In this document: in pieces, positions 8,176 to 15,664 of the stretch
Position numbering within the stretch: position 1 is the stretch's first letter
How the letters are laid out: each line of letters starts with the position of its first letter
Assembly: GCA_947166105.1 (NCBI GenBank)
Contig: CAMVCZ010000028.1
Span: 1-39,264, forward strand
From: an uncultured Bacteroidales bacterium
GTDB lineage: Bacteria > Bacteroidota > Bacteroidia > Bacteroidales > F082
DNA length: 39,264 bases
Direction: 5' to 3'
Position numbers and translations under genes: made by a program
The notes under the pieces: generated by a model
The model's input: the letters and a program-made list of their open reading frames with translations, nothing else
Told to the model about the DNA's origin: nothing
The model's database searches: none

Positions 8176-8664
8176 ATGAAAAGATTTGTTGTTTTTGCGA
8201 TGCTGCTTGTCGTCGTCTCGATGAGTTCGTGCATCAAATGGAAATGTTGCATCAATGGTGACTTTGTACAAGTCTATAAAACCAAAGGCGACTATACCAA
8301 TAATGCTTACGTCCTTTATAACAAAGACAAAGACTACATTTACGGCTACTATGACGACGTCGACACCACGCTATTTCCCATGCCGCTGTATGGAGGCTAT
8401 TATCTTCATCATGAAATGTCGCCCAATGCCGCGTTTCTTTCCATCAGTCCAAAGGAATACAATGAAAACGTAATGAATTATTCGATTGACACATTGAAGC
8501 AAATGATTATTGATGACGATCCTTTCATTGAGTTTTTTAGTGCCACCGACAACTACAATCTTTATGACAACAATAGCAGCAATCCGATGGGCATCGATAC
8601 AGCCTACATCAACCAACTTATCAAGGAAGGTGATTTGAAAAAGGAATTCAAGAAGGTGAAGTGA
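8176..8664 (+). CDS. Hypothetical lipoprotein, 162 aa
   Basis: Signal MKRFVVFAMLLVVVSMSSC with lipobox MSSC. The mature start is cysteine-rich (CIKWKCC). The body is rich in Tyr, Asp and Asn (NAYVLYNKDKDYIYGYYDD) and the C-terminus is lysine-rich. Family not recognised. A longer in-frame start at 8089 would run through the AAGATTC spacer repeat and overlap the preceding gene out of frame, so it is rejected. It is the last member of the lipoprotein run; a palindromic repeat and a new promoter follow. Confidence 0.6.
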   Translation: MKRFVVFAMLLVVVSMSSCIKWKCCINGDFVQVYKTKGDYTNNAYVLYNKDKDYIYGYYDDVDTTLFPMPLYGGYYLHHEMSPNAAFLSISPKEYNENVMNYSIDTLKQMIIDDDPFIEFFSATDNYNLYDNNSSNPMGIDTAYINQLIKEGDLKKEFKKVK

Positions 8665-8678
8665 AGCCTCTGTCGGTC

Positions 8679-8696
8679 GGATTTGCAAATCCATCG
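8679..8696. repeat. Palindrome GGATTTGCAAATCC, copy 2
   Basis: Identical over 18 bp (GGATTTGCAAATCCATCG) to the copy at 3698-3715, in the same orientation. The two copies bracket the TPR-regulator/lipoprotein cluster: one lies upstream of its promoter and one 15 nt after its last stop codon. Confidence 0.6.
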
Positions 8697-8706
8697 GAAC
8701 TTTAGA

Positions 8707-8735
8707 TTGTTCTTCCGAAAATTTTTGTACTTTTG
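8707..8735 (+). promoter_or_regulatory. Promoter of the T9SS cargo gene
   Basis: TTG at 8707-8709 and TACTTTTG at 8728-8735 with an 18-bp spacer fit the Bacteroidota -33/-7 pattern. The predicted leader to the ATG at 8781 is about 40 nt. Confidence 0.6.
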
Positions 8736-8780
8736 ACGCATCCAAATAGCAATCGTCTAACAATTAAAACATCAATTACT

Positions 8781-9971
8781 ATGAAGAAAGTATTACTATT
8801 CGCAGCTGCCATGTGCTTTATGATTTCGGCACAGGCACAAACCGAAACGAACAAATCGGCTGAAAATCAGTTGAAATCAAGGATTAAAACCGTTGAGCAA
8901 CTCAATCGGGGAACAGCTGTCTACACGCAAAAACTCGACAGTATAATTATGTCTTATCAAATGCTTTCCATTCCCATTGTTTTTGAGTACGACAACCAAT
9001 TCAACACAAAGAAAGTTGTCATGTCGGGCTTTGGCATAAGCACGATCATGGAACACTCCTACGACAGCCAGAACCGTCGCATAAGCACCGTCAATATTTA
9101 TGAGGATGGAAGCAAGGATAAGGTTGAATATACCTACAACAACCAGAGTCTGATAGAAAAAGCCACCCAATACGAGTTTGAAGAAGGTGTGTGGGTAGAA
9201 GATGGACTAAACGTTTTCGAGTATGATGCCAACGGCAATATGGTGCTTGTCACTGTATTTGATCGCGAAGACAATGTTTGGGAAAAAGATGAGAAAACCG
9301 AATTCACCTACCAAAATGGCAAATTGGTTAGAGAATTGCAGTATGATTGGCTTTTGGGCGAATGGATTGAAGACCAAAGCATTGAATACAACTATGATGC
9401 TCAAGGCGACCTCGTTGAAACAATTGAATTCGATTTGGTTGACCTTGCATGGCTGAAGGATAACCGCATGGAATACACCTACGATGCCAACCATAACTGC
9501 ACCAGCCAGGCGGAATACGATTTCAACAATATTCTCGGCGATTGGGAAATTGAAAACAAGATGACTTTAACATACGACTTGTCGGTACCGAGCAACACTA
9601 TTGCCGGCCTCGACTTTTTTGACGATGCAGCCATTACCATGAATAACAAGCCGTTGACCATCGAGGAAACTACAAACGATGATGAAGTGGCTTCCATCTT
9701 CTACACCTTGTATTATTCCGAAACCACTGGAATTGGCGAACACAATGGAAGCCAAATCGCCCTTTGGCCCAATCCCGCTTCGGAAATCTTGAGCCTCAAT
9801 GCCAAAGGCTTGCAGCAAGTGGAAATCTTCAGCATGGACGGCAGACAGGTGATGCACCTTGAAAACGGCATCGAAACCATCGATGTAAGCGCTTTGGCCA
9901 AAGGCTGCTACCTGCTGAATGTCACCTTCGCTGACGGTAGCAAGGCTGTGCGGAAGTTTGTGAAGGAGTGA
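8781..9971 (+). CDS. Secreted T9SS cargo protein with YD-like repeats
   Basis: Signal peptide MKKVLLFAAAMCFMISAQAQ, then ~35-residue repeats from about residue 70 to 270. Each repeat has an E(Y/F)(T/N/D)Y(D/N) strand and an acidic/tryptophan turn (GVWVEDG, NVWEKDEK, GEWIEDQ, LAWLKDN, GDWEIEN). These resemble the loose YD-type repeats of Bacteroidota exported proteins. The C-terminal ~75 residues (LWPNPASEIL, IFSMDGRQV, LAKGCYLL, KFVKE) form a type IX secretion sorting domain of type A, so the protein is expected to cross the outer membrane and be attached or released there. The start at 8781 gives the signal peptide; the earlier in-frame codon at 8733 lies in the -7 box. Substrate or partner unknown. 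Confidence 0.75.
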   Translation: MKKVLLFAAAMCFMISAQAQTETNKSAENQLKSRIKTVEQLNRGTAVYTQKLDSIIMSYQMLSIPIVFEYDNQFNTKKVVMSGFGISTIMEHSYDSQNRRISTVNIYEDGSKDKVEYTYNNQSLIEKATQYEFEEGVWVEDGLNVFEYDANGNMVLVTVFDREDNVWEKDEKTEFTYQNGKLVRELQYDWLLGEWIEDQSIEYNYDAQGDLVETIEFDLVDLAWLKDNRMEYTYDANHNCTSQAEYDFNNILGDWEIENKMTLTYDLSVPSNTIAGLDFFDDAAITMNNKPLTIEETTNDDEVASIFYTLYYSETTGIGEHNGSQIALWPNPASEILSLNAKGLQQVEIFSMDGRQVMHLENGIETIDVSALAKGCYLLNVTFADGSKAVRKFVKE

Positions 9972-9978
9972 TTTTTCT

Positions 9979-9996
9979 CACGCAGAAATCGCAGAA
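9979..9996 (+). repeat. Repeat unit CACGCAGAAATCGCAGAA
   Basis: An 18-bp sequence identical to the reverse complement of 26542-26559, the right arm of a palindromic element elsewhere in the window. Here it stands alone between the T9SS gene and its terminator and looks like a fragment. Confidence 0.55.
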
Positions 9997-10008
9997 TTAA
10001 GAGAATGT

Positions 10009-10046
10009 AAAAAGTCGGGAGAGTGCTTTGCTTTCCCGACTTTTTT
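10009..10046 (+). terminator. Rho-independent terminator after the T9SS cargo gene
   Basis: The stem AAAAAGTCGGGA (10009-10020) pairs with TCCCGACTTTTT (10034-10045) around a 13-nt loop and runs into a T-tract. With the A-tract on the left it could work in both directions. Confidence 0.8.
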
Positions 10047-10054
10047 ATAGCCTA

Positions 10055-10088
10055 TTTGGATTTTATGTCAAAAAAAATATTACTTTTG
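10055..10088 (+). promoter_or_regulatory. Promoter of ruvC
   Basis: TTTG at 10055-10058 and TACTTTTG at 10081-10088, spacer 22 bp. The ATG of ruvC at 10119 lies about 30 nt downstream. Confidence 0.6.
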
Positions 10089-10118
10089 CATAATTATTTC
10101 TACATAAAAACATGATGA

Positions 10119-10703
10119 ATGACCCCCGAAAAAATCATATTAGGCATCGACCCGGGCACGATGGTGATGGGCTACGGCATCATCCGCGAACAGGGCAAGC
10201 AGTTGGAACTCCTCACGATGGGTGTCATCAACCTGAAGAAATTGGAGAATCAGGCGCTGAAGTTGAAGAAGATTTTCGAGCGTGTCTTGGACATCATCAA
10301 CGAATACCACCCCGACGAATTGGCCATCGAGGCACCATTTTTCGGGAAGAATGTGCAATCGATGCTGAAGTTGGGGCGTGCCCAAGGGGTGGCTATGGCC
10401 GCCGCGCTCTACCGCGACCTCCCCATTTTCGAGTACTCGCCCAAGACCATCAAGCAGACCATCACAGGCAACGGTAATGCTTCGAAAGAACAAGTGGCCA
10501 AGATGGTGCATTTCATCCTGAAGACCGAAGAGAACCCTGAATTTTTCGACGCCACCGATGCCGTGGCCGCCGCCGTATGTCACTCGATTTCAAAAGGCAA
10601 GGATGTGAACTACACCAAACACACCACCGAGAAGGCCAAAGCCCACCGCCGCCCCGACTGGAGTCAGTTCATCGCCGAAAACCCTGACAGGGTGAAGTCA
10701 TAA
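10119..10703 (+). CDS. ruvC: Holliday junction resolvase RuvC
   Basis: RuvC endonuclease, which resolves Holliday junctions with RuvAB during homologous recombination. The RNase H-fold acidic residues are visible: Asp11 in LGIDPGT, the Glu in AIEAPFFGKN (~70) and the Asp pair in DATDAVAAAVCH (~147-150). At 194 aa it is slightly longer than the usual ~160-190, with a basic tail (EKAKAHRRPDW). Two nearby ATGs at 10112 and 10115 are out of frame. ruvC is followed by a YkvA-like gene 63 nt downstream. Confidence 0.95.
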   Translation: MTPEKIILGIDPGTMVMGYGIIREQGKQLELLTMGVINLKKLENQALKLKKIFERVLDIINEYHPDELAIEAPFFGKNVQSMLKLGRAQGVAMAAALYRDLPIFEYSPKTIKQTITGNGNASKEQVAKMVHFILKTEENPEFFDATDAVAAAVCHSISKGKDVNYTKHTTEKAKAHRRPDWSQFIAENPDRVKS

Positions 10704-10766
10704 GCGAATTTGGAATGAAATTTGTGGCGACATAAAAGATTGAAAAATAACAAAAAACGCAACAAT

Positions 10767-11204
10767 ATGTTCATCACCATCATTTGCATCACCATTTTGG
10801 CATACGCCATCGGAGGCAAGGACATCAACAAACACTTGGACAAGCTGAAAGATGTGGATTGGAAAGCCAAGTCGTCCGATATTTTCAGGAAAATCGGCAA
10901 TTATGCCAAAAAGTCAGGTCGCATGGCCACCAAGCCTTTGTTGCAACTCTATTATGTGCTGACCTTGGGCGAGACGTCCACCTTGGAGAAGGCCCTCATC
11001 GTTGGCGCGATTCTCTACACCGTCATGCCGTTCAGCCTGATTTCAGCCAAGGCTCACAAGATTTTGGGTATGCTCGACGAAGGTCTTGCCGTGCTTTATG
11101 TCATCAAAAAGGTGCAAAGCAAGATTACGCCTGAAATCAATGCAAAGGTTGAAGAAACCTTGAACGCTTGGTTTGGCCCTAAAGGAGCTACGCAAACCGC
11201 ATAA
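10767..11204 (+). CDS. YkvA-like (DUF1232) membrane protein, 145 aa
   Basis: The N-terminus is hydrophobic (MFITIICITILAYAIGG). Residues ~60-120 match the DUF1232/YkvA pattern: a first helix (LLQLYYVLTLGETSTLEKAL), then a strand-like stretch ending in the family's Pro (ILYTVMPFSLI), then a helix with LGMLDEGLAVLYVIKKV. DUF1232 proteins are small, often membrane-associated and of unknown biochemical role. The start at 10767 avoids a longer basic extension from 10722 that has no support. Transcription probably continues from ruvC. Confidence 0.7.
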   Translation: MFITIICITILAYAIGGKDINKHLDKLKDVDWKAKSSDIFRKIGNYAKKSGRMATKPLLQLYYVLTLGETSTLEKALIVGAILYTVMPFSLISAKAHKILGMLDEGLAVLYVIKKVQSKITPEINAKVEETLNAWFGPKGATQTA

Positions 11205-11208
11205 AAAG

Positions 11209-12720
11209 TCACTCCTTCACCAACTTGACAGTGGCGAGGCCAACTTCGCTCGATATTTTCGCCATATAAACACCTTTTGCACAGTTACTTAGGTCAATAT
11301 TGGCACGACCTTCGCAAAGCGTGACCGAAGCAACTTTCCTGCCAAACAAATCATAGACGACCACTTCGCCCTCAGCGGCATTGGCCTCAATCGATACCAT
11401 TCCAGAAGTGGGATTGGGGCTGACCATTGCGGCAAGAGTCGGCATTTCCTCTACACCGACACCCGGGTTGTTGCCTACCCAAACATCGTCGACATACACA
11501 CCGTCGGCATCATTCGATTTGCCCTTGAAAGCGATATAATAAGTGGCAGAGGCCTCGGGCAAGGCAAGAGTGATGGCTTCCCAATCCTCGCAAGCGTAGG
11601 TGTACTCGCCAAGGGGATGCCAAAAATCGTCCATCGAAGTGGCATACCAAACCGACAGTTCGTCCACCCTATAATCCAATTGGCGCTGTCTGTGCTTGAA
11701 AGTGAGGATGGGATTGGAAACGGCTGTGATGTCTAATGGAGCAGAAACGAGCATGGCCTCACCGCCAAGCCAAATGAAGAAAGCCGTGTTGTTGAGGATG
11801 AGATAGCCCGGGTCAATCACCCAATTATCCTCGCCGGAGAGAATCTCGCTCTGCCAACAAACGAACTCCTCTGAGGCCTCAAAATCATCGAAATAAGGCT
11901 CTTCGTCAGTCACGACAATCACATCGCAAAGGGTTTTGAACGAGGTCGGTTGCGACCATTCCGACTCCATCCCACCGCCGCAATTGGCTTTCACGCGGAA
12001 AGTGTAATCCCTGCCTGATGCCAGATTTTCCAGCAAATAAGGTTGGGTGTTGACAATCAGGTTCTCACCGTTCAATTCAATCGTCCAACTCTCTTCGTTG
12101 CCCGTTGTTGACCACCCAAGAAGCGCTGAAAATGCCGTGATTTCAGTGGCTTGCAGGTTCACCGGACGGGCGCAGCCACCTGCGGAGGCAATCTCAATAT
12201 CATCAATGAAAATGTAGTATCCACCATTGCAGTGACCCAAAAACGAAACTTGGAACGTGGCGGACAATTCCGACAGGGTGAACATCTCATCGTAAGTATT
12301 CGTCCAGTCGCTGAGGCTGTAACTGCCGAGTTCGTGCCAGTCGTCGGTCGGCGAGGTACGATAACTCACGGTGAGTTCGTCGTAAGGAGGATACAGCGCC
12401 ATCATCGCATAGGTGAAACTAAGGGTGGCGCTATTGCTGTCCGAAAGGTCGAAGGTGGGCGAAACCAAACGCGCTTCGTCATCAGCGGAAGCGTTTTGGA
12501 ACGCTACCACATTTGAGCCGGCACCATTCATCACCGCCCATGTGGCGGCACCTGTGGTTTCCACTGTCCAACATTCCATTTCTCCCGATTCAAAGTCCTC
12601 ATTGTAGGATTGACCCGGGGCAATGGGAATCACGCATTGTGCGGTTGCAGTAGCAGCAATAGAAAAGATAGCCATTACCGTGGCTAAAAGTGCTTTCTTA
12701 AAGTTGTGCTTGTTTTTCAT
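11209..12720 (-). CDS. Secreted T9SS cargo with two MAM/jelly-roll-like domains and Fn3
   Basis: Signal peptide from Met1 (KKALLATVMAIFSIAATATA, with AQC at the mature start). Two beta-sandwich 'choice-of-anchor' type domains, ~30-170 and ~275-420, each contain the YNEDFES or FDDFEAS opening, a strand with LSFTY or LTFKHRQ and a YIFIDDIEI or GVYVDDVWV close. Between them lies a fibronectin type III-like domain (~175-270, ARPVNLQATEITAFSALLGW, then GRDYTFRVKANCGG). The C-terminus (VSPNPTSGMVSIEA, VYDLFGRKVA, CAKGVYMAKI) is a T9SS type A sorting domain. The start at 12720 gives the signal peptide; an in-frame ATG at 12783 lies upstream of the -7 box. Likely a cell-surface adhesive or carbohydrate-binding protein; the ligand is unknown. 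Confidence 0.78.
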   Translation of the reverse strand: MKNKHNFKKALLATVMAIFSIAATATAQCVIPIAPGQSYNEDFESGEMECWTVETTGAATWAVMNGAGSNVVAFQNASADDEARLVSPTFDLSDSNSATLSFTYAMMALYPPYDELTVSYRTSPTDDWHELGSYSLSDWTNTYDEMFTLSELSATFQVSFLGHCNGGYYIFIDDIEIASAGGCARPVNLQATEITAFSALLGWSTTGNEESWTIELNGENLIVNTQPYLLENLASGRDYTFRVKANCGGGMESEWSQPTSFKTLCDVIVVTDEEPYFDDFEASEEFVCWQSEILSGEDNWVIDPGYLILNNTAFFIWLGGEAMLVSAPLDITAVSNPILTFKHRQRQLDYRVDELSVWYATSMDDFWHPLGEYTYACEDWEAITLALPEASATYYIAFKGKSNDADGVYVDDVWVGNNPGVGVEEMPTLAAMVSPNPTSGMVSIEANAAEGEVVVYDLFGRKVASVTLCEGRANIDLSNCAKGVYMAKISSEVGLATVKLVKE

Positions 12721-12758
12721 AGTGTTTTTATTTTTTATTGATAATGAATAATTTGCCG

Positions 12759-12766
12759 CAAAAATA
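12759..12766 (-). promoter_or_regulatory. -7 promoter box for the second T9SS cargo gene
   Basis: TATTTTTG on the minus strand, 38 nt upstream of the ATG at 12720. Confidence 0.55.
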
Positions 12767-12849
12767 ATGTTTTTTTGTTTCACAATCTACAACCAAAATA
12801 TTTTTTGTTGGCGTCCACCCAATTTTCCCGACGTTATACATCGGCAGTC

Positions 12850-12937
12850 GGCAGGGGTTTCGCCGTGCTTCACCGCCTGCCTAATATCCCCATGTCATTT
12901 CATTTCGGCAGGGGTTTACACCACCTGCCTAATATCC
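12850..12937. repeat. Tandem imperfect repeat GGCAGGGGTTT/CCTGCCTAATATCC
   Basis: Two units, 12850-12889 and 12907-12937. Each begins GGCAGGGGTTT and ends CCTGCCTAATATCC, so each can fold on itself through GGCAGG/CCTGCC. They are followed by the short hairpin GTCCCTACGGGAC (12941-12953). The surrounding intergenic stretch 12767-12990 has no gene and otherwise consists of low-complexity CATAC/TACTTC words. Confidence 0.6.
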
Positions 12938-12990
12938 TTCGTCCCTACGGGACTGCCCACCTCAAACATCCTACTTCATACCTCAATACT

Positions 12991-13779
12991 TCATACCTCC
13001 AACCTAAAAACGTACTGCCCCTTCCCCACCGTGGCCTTGCCGTATTGGATGGCGTTCACTGGGCAATGGTGATAGCAGCCCATGCACATCGTGCAGTGGC
13101 CGTGCCATTTCGGGTGACCGTCTTCGAGGGTGATGTTCTTCAACGGGCACGTTTCCACACACTTGCCGCAATGGATGCAAGCCTCAGTGACGCGATATTT
13201 GCTGTCGTCGGTGGCCGAGCGGTTGAAACCGGGATTCACCAAATAAGTCTTGAGCCAAGCCAAACTGCCCACGATTATTTCGGAAAAACATTCCTTATTA
13301 ATGAGGCGAGGAATGTTTCGCTTTAGGAGGTCGTTTGCATTGTCGATTTTACGTTTGGCATTTTCTGGTGTATCGAGTTTGAATCCCGCCATACCGATGT
13401 AAGTTTCAGGCATTTGCACACTGAAACACGCCGACAAATGCCAGCCTTTTTCCTCAACGGCCTTACGGAAAACCTTCTCCGTGAGGCCGCAATTGTCGCC
13501 GCAGGTGCAGGCGAAATAGAGATACGGCTTAGAGGTCGGCCCTTCGACAAGCTCAGGAGCCTTAATTGTCATTTTCTTCACAAAGTCAAGCACCAACTTG
13601 GGCGGTGCCCAAGAATAAATGGGGAACACGAAACCAAGCCTTTCGCCTTCGGCCAAAGTGTAGTCATAACGGCCTTCGCGAGCCGCTTCGGGAATGAAGA
13701 CTAGATTGTCGTTGAGACCTGCGGCGATGGTTTCCGCCACGTGTTTGCTGTTGCCACAGCCGGAGAAGTAGAATATCAT
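12991..13779 (-). CDS. EFR1-type flavodoxin/ferredoxin fusion protein
   Basis: A flavodoxin-like N-terminal domain (MIFYFSGCGNSKHVAETIA, then FVFPIYSWAPPKLVLDFV) is fused to a C-terminal ferredoxin domain with two 4Fe-4S motifs, CIHCGKCVETCP and CTMCMGCYHHCP. This order is that of the EFR1 family of predicted electron carriers; its redox partners are unknown. The protein is 262 aa, a normal length. In the middle, near residues 74-82, the peptide APELVEGPT is encoded by a dispersed repeat, CCTTCGACAAGCTCAGG on the plus strand. The start is 22 nt downstream of higA on the same strand, so it could be read from the higBA promoter. Confidence 0.85.
   Translation of the reverse strand: MIFYFSGCGNSKHVAETIAAGLNDNLVFIPEAAREGRYDYTLAEGERLGFVFPIYSWAPPKLVLDFVKKMTIKAPELVEGPTSKPYLYFACTCGDNCGLTEKVFRKAVEEKGWHLSACFSVQMPETYIGMAGFKLDTPENAKRKIDNANDLLKRNIPRLINKECFSEIIVGSLAWLKTYLVNPGFNRSATDDSKYRVTEACIHCGKCVETCPLKNITLEDGHPKWHGHCTMCMGCYHHCPVNAIQYGKATVGKGQYVFRLEV
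13541..13557 (+). repeat. Dispersed repeat CCTTCGACAAGCTCAGG inside a coding sequence
   Basis: The reverse complement CCTGAGCTTGTCGAAGG matches the intergenic copy at 34999-35016 closely (CTGAGC-TTGTCGAAG versus CTGAGC-CTGTCGAAG). Here it lies in frame inside the EFR1-type gene and encodes PELVEG, with GGC/GCC-type inverted ends at 13538-13561. Confidence 0.6.
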
Positions 13780-13800
13780 AACTTTCTTGTTTTTAGAAGA

Positions 13801-14163
13801 TTAGATAGCACAAGCCCAGCCAAACTTTCTGGAGATTTCCTGAAGCAACCGTCTATCGCCGAATGGAATGGTAATCGATACCGTTTCCTTTTGTCGATTT
13901 CTTTCGGCAATGTTAGCCGAGTCAATATCATACTGGGTTTGCAAATTCATCCAGATTTCAGCAGGAACATCCAAGGCTTTTTCCAAAGCCATCGCAACGG
14001 CAAGAGAAACAGAGCGTTTGCCATTAATGGTTTCGCTGAGAACGGATGGCTTAATGCCCGTCAACTCAGACAATTGCTTCTGCGTCATGTTCCGTGCTTT
14101 CAGCTCATCCTTAATCAATTCGCCAGGATGAGTCGCGAAAAATGGTGTTTGTTTCTTATTCAT
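13801..14163 (-). CDS. higA: HigA-type antitoxin, XRE-family HTH
   Basis: DNA-binding antitoxin of a HigBA system. The first ~20 residues have the HigA signature THPGELIKDELKARNMTQ, followed by a helix-turn-helix (QLSELTGIKPSVLSETINGK, ~30-50) and SVSLAVAMALEKALDVPAE. HigA normally neutralises HigB and represses its own promoter. The gene overlaps higB by 8 bp and follows it, the toxin-first order usual for HigBA. The C-terminal ~25 residues (QEISRKFGWACAI) are unlike the core. Probable operator: the direct repeats upstream of higB. Confidence 0.9.
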   Translation of the reverse strand: MNKKQTPFFATHPGELIKDELKARNMTQKQLSELTGIKPSVLSETINGKRSVSLAVAMALEKALDVPAEIWMNLQTQYDIDSANIAERNRQKETVSITIPFGDRRLLQEISRKFGWACAI

Positions 14164-14473
14164 AATGTTTTGAAATTTCTTGTAATAATGCGTTGACTAT
14201 GATTCCATTATCATCAGGCGAACTCGTAAAGAACAATCGGTATTGGGCATTGAGCCAAACCGTTTCGACACCTTTCAAATCACCTTTCTTTTTCTCATAA
14301 TGCAGAGATTTGATGGTATAAAGGTCTTCGACACGCCTCGCCGCTTTAAGGTAGTTCACCGACTTAATGTATTGTTTTACGACATCTTGAGACAACTTCT
14401 TGTATTTATGATCTTTAGTCGAACCGCATACATAAAGTTCCTCCAATGCCTTATCGTCAAATTTGATGTTCAT
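14156..14473 (-). CDS. higB: HigB-type toxin (RelE superfamily mRNA interferase)
   Basis: 105 aa, RelE/HigB fold: N-terminal strand and helix (IKFDDKALEELYVCG), a basic helix (DHKYKKLSQDVVKQYIKSV), then a core with LYTIKSLHYEKKKGDLKG and a C-terminal sheet VWLNAQYRLFFTSS. The family cleaves mRNA on the ribosome. Catalytic residues in this family are basic or aromatic and are not assigned with certainty here. It starts 21 nt downstream of a -7 box and overlaps higA by 8 bp. Confidence 0.88.
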   Translation of the reverse strand: MNIKFDDKALEELYVCGSTKDHKYKKLSQDVVKQYIKSVNYLKAARRVEDLYTIKSLHYEKKKGDLKGVETVWLNAQYRLFFTSSPDDNGIIVNALLQEISKHYE

Positions 14474-14493
14474 ACTTTTAGTATTCTGCGCTG

Positions 14494-14501
14494 CAAAAAT
14501 A
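14494..14501 (-). promoter_or_regulatory. -7 promoter box for higBA
   Basis: TATTTTTG on the minus strand; a minus-strand TTTG at 14524-14527 could serve as the -33 element (22-bp spacer). Confidence 0.6.
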
Positions 14502-14508
14502 AATGTTT

Positions 14509-14540
14509 TTTGCGAATAATTATCAAATTTGCGAATTATT
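14509..14540. promoter_or_regulatory. Candidate HigA operator: two direct repeats
   Basis: TTTGCGAATAATTAT (14509-14523) and TTTGCGAATTATTAA (14528-14542) match at 13 of 15 positions and start 19 bp apart, about two helical turns. They cover the predicted -33 region of higBA, where an autorepressor would bind. Confidence 0.5.
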
Positions 14541-14551
14541 AATCAAACCCA

Positions 14552-15664
14552 TCACTTCCCGCTCTTGCGTCGGTTGCAGTTGCGACAGAGCATTTGGCAA
14601 TTTTCGGCCACGGTGCGACCACCCTCCACCCACGGCGTGATGTGGTCGGCTTCCATCTGCTCAATCTCGAAATGCTTGCCACAGATGGCACAAATGCCTT
14701 TTTGTTTTTCATAGACCTCGCGCCGCGTGTTGTCGTCGAAGGCGCGGATGCCGAGATGGCGGATGTCGTGGTCGAAAACGTAGTGGAAAATGCCCGCCTT
14801 CTTCTGCACGTCGCTGTCGGCCATCAGGCGCGAAACCTCTTGGGCGATGGCCGTGGCCGTGAGCGTCGTGTCGCGGTATTGGTTGTAAAGCAAGCCCCAA
14901 TCCACCGTTTTCATCTCCTTTTTGTATTTGCGCCCGAAGAGTTTCTCCGTCCAGTGAATCACGTCTTGGAAATACTGCCAAATCTCGTCGGCGTCGGTGT
15001 CGTGCTGGTGAACCGCCATATATTGCTCAATCGTCTTTCCCTGTTTGTTGCCAATCCATTTCAATGCCTTCTCGAAATAATCCTGACGGATGGGCGAACC
15101 CGACATATAATCGGAAGCAATTTTGTAAGCCACGCAGCCCGTCTTGGAGAAACGGCGTTTGGCCTGCGTCACCCACGGTCCCGAATAGACGGCGTTGCGA
15201 ATCTCCTGCTCGGTGAGTTTTTCGCCAGCGATGTTGATGATGTTGAACCATTTGAGTTGCTCCTCGTCGGTGCCTTCGCAGATATAGACTTGCAACGGAT
15301 AGTCGAGGATGCGGTTTTGCTGCTCTTCGGTCATATTGCTGAAACCGAGCAGGTTGCCGTCGAAATTCATTAGGTATTCGCCAGCGATGAACGAGCAAAT
15401 CGAGATGGTGCGTTGCTGTCCGTCAAGCAGTTCGTATTGGTCGTTGCCGACGCGCACCCAATACATCACATTGAGCGGGAATCCGTTCCAAACGGTGTCC
15501 ATCACGGCGTTGCGCTTCTTGTCGTCATAGACGAACTCGCGCTGGTATTTCGGGCGGATGTTGAGCCGGCCGCCGTAGCCCGTGATGCCTTCCTCCTGAA
15601 TGCTGAGGTCTTCGTATTGCTCAGCCAATTCGCGAATCTTGATTTGGTGAAGTTCGATTTTCAT
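14552..15664 (-). CDS. DUF262-HNH endonuclease (GmrS/GmrD-like architecture)
   Basis: 370 aa. The N-terminal DUF262 domain has the ParB-like nucleotide-binding motifs RPKYQREFVYD (~37-47) and LLDGQQRTIS (~79-88). The C-terminal ~45 residues form an HNH nuclease: CAICGKHF, then EADHITPWVEGGRTV, then CQMLCRNCNRRK, with two CxxC zinc pairs and the His-Asn-His pattern. This is the arrangement of GmrSD-type restriction proteins, where DUF262 uses NTP and the HNH domain cuts DNA. The start overlaps the stop of the adenine methyltransferase by 4 bp (ATGA), so the two are one transcript and probably one system. Whether it cuts unmodified or modified DNA cannot be read from sequence. Confidence 0.85.
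   Translation of the reverse strand: MKIELHQIKIRELAEQYEDLSIQEEGITGYGGRLNIRPKYQREFVYDDKKRNAVMDTVWNGFPLNVMYWVRVGNDQYELLDGQQRTISICSFIAGEYLMNFDGNLLGFSNMTEEQQNRILDYPLQVYICEGTDEEQLKWFNIINIAGEKLTEQEIRNAVYSGPWVTQAKRRFSKTGCVAYKIASDYMSGSPIRQDYFEKALKWIGNKQGKTIEQYMAVHQHDTDADEIWQYFQDVIHWTEKLFGRKYKKEMKTVDWGLLYNQYRDTTLTATAIAQEVSRLMADSDVQKKAGIFHYVFDHDIRHLGIRAFDDNTRREVYEKQKGICAICGKHFEIEQMEADHITPWVEGGRTVAENCQMLCRNCNRRKSGK

Noticed and set aside
12850..12937. CRISPR-like array
   Set aside because: Only two imperfect units with internal complementarity, no regular spacers and no cas genes in the window.
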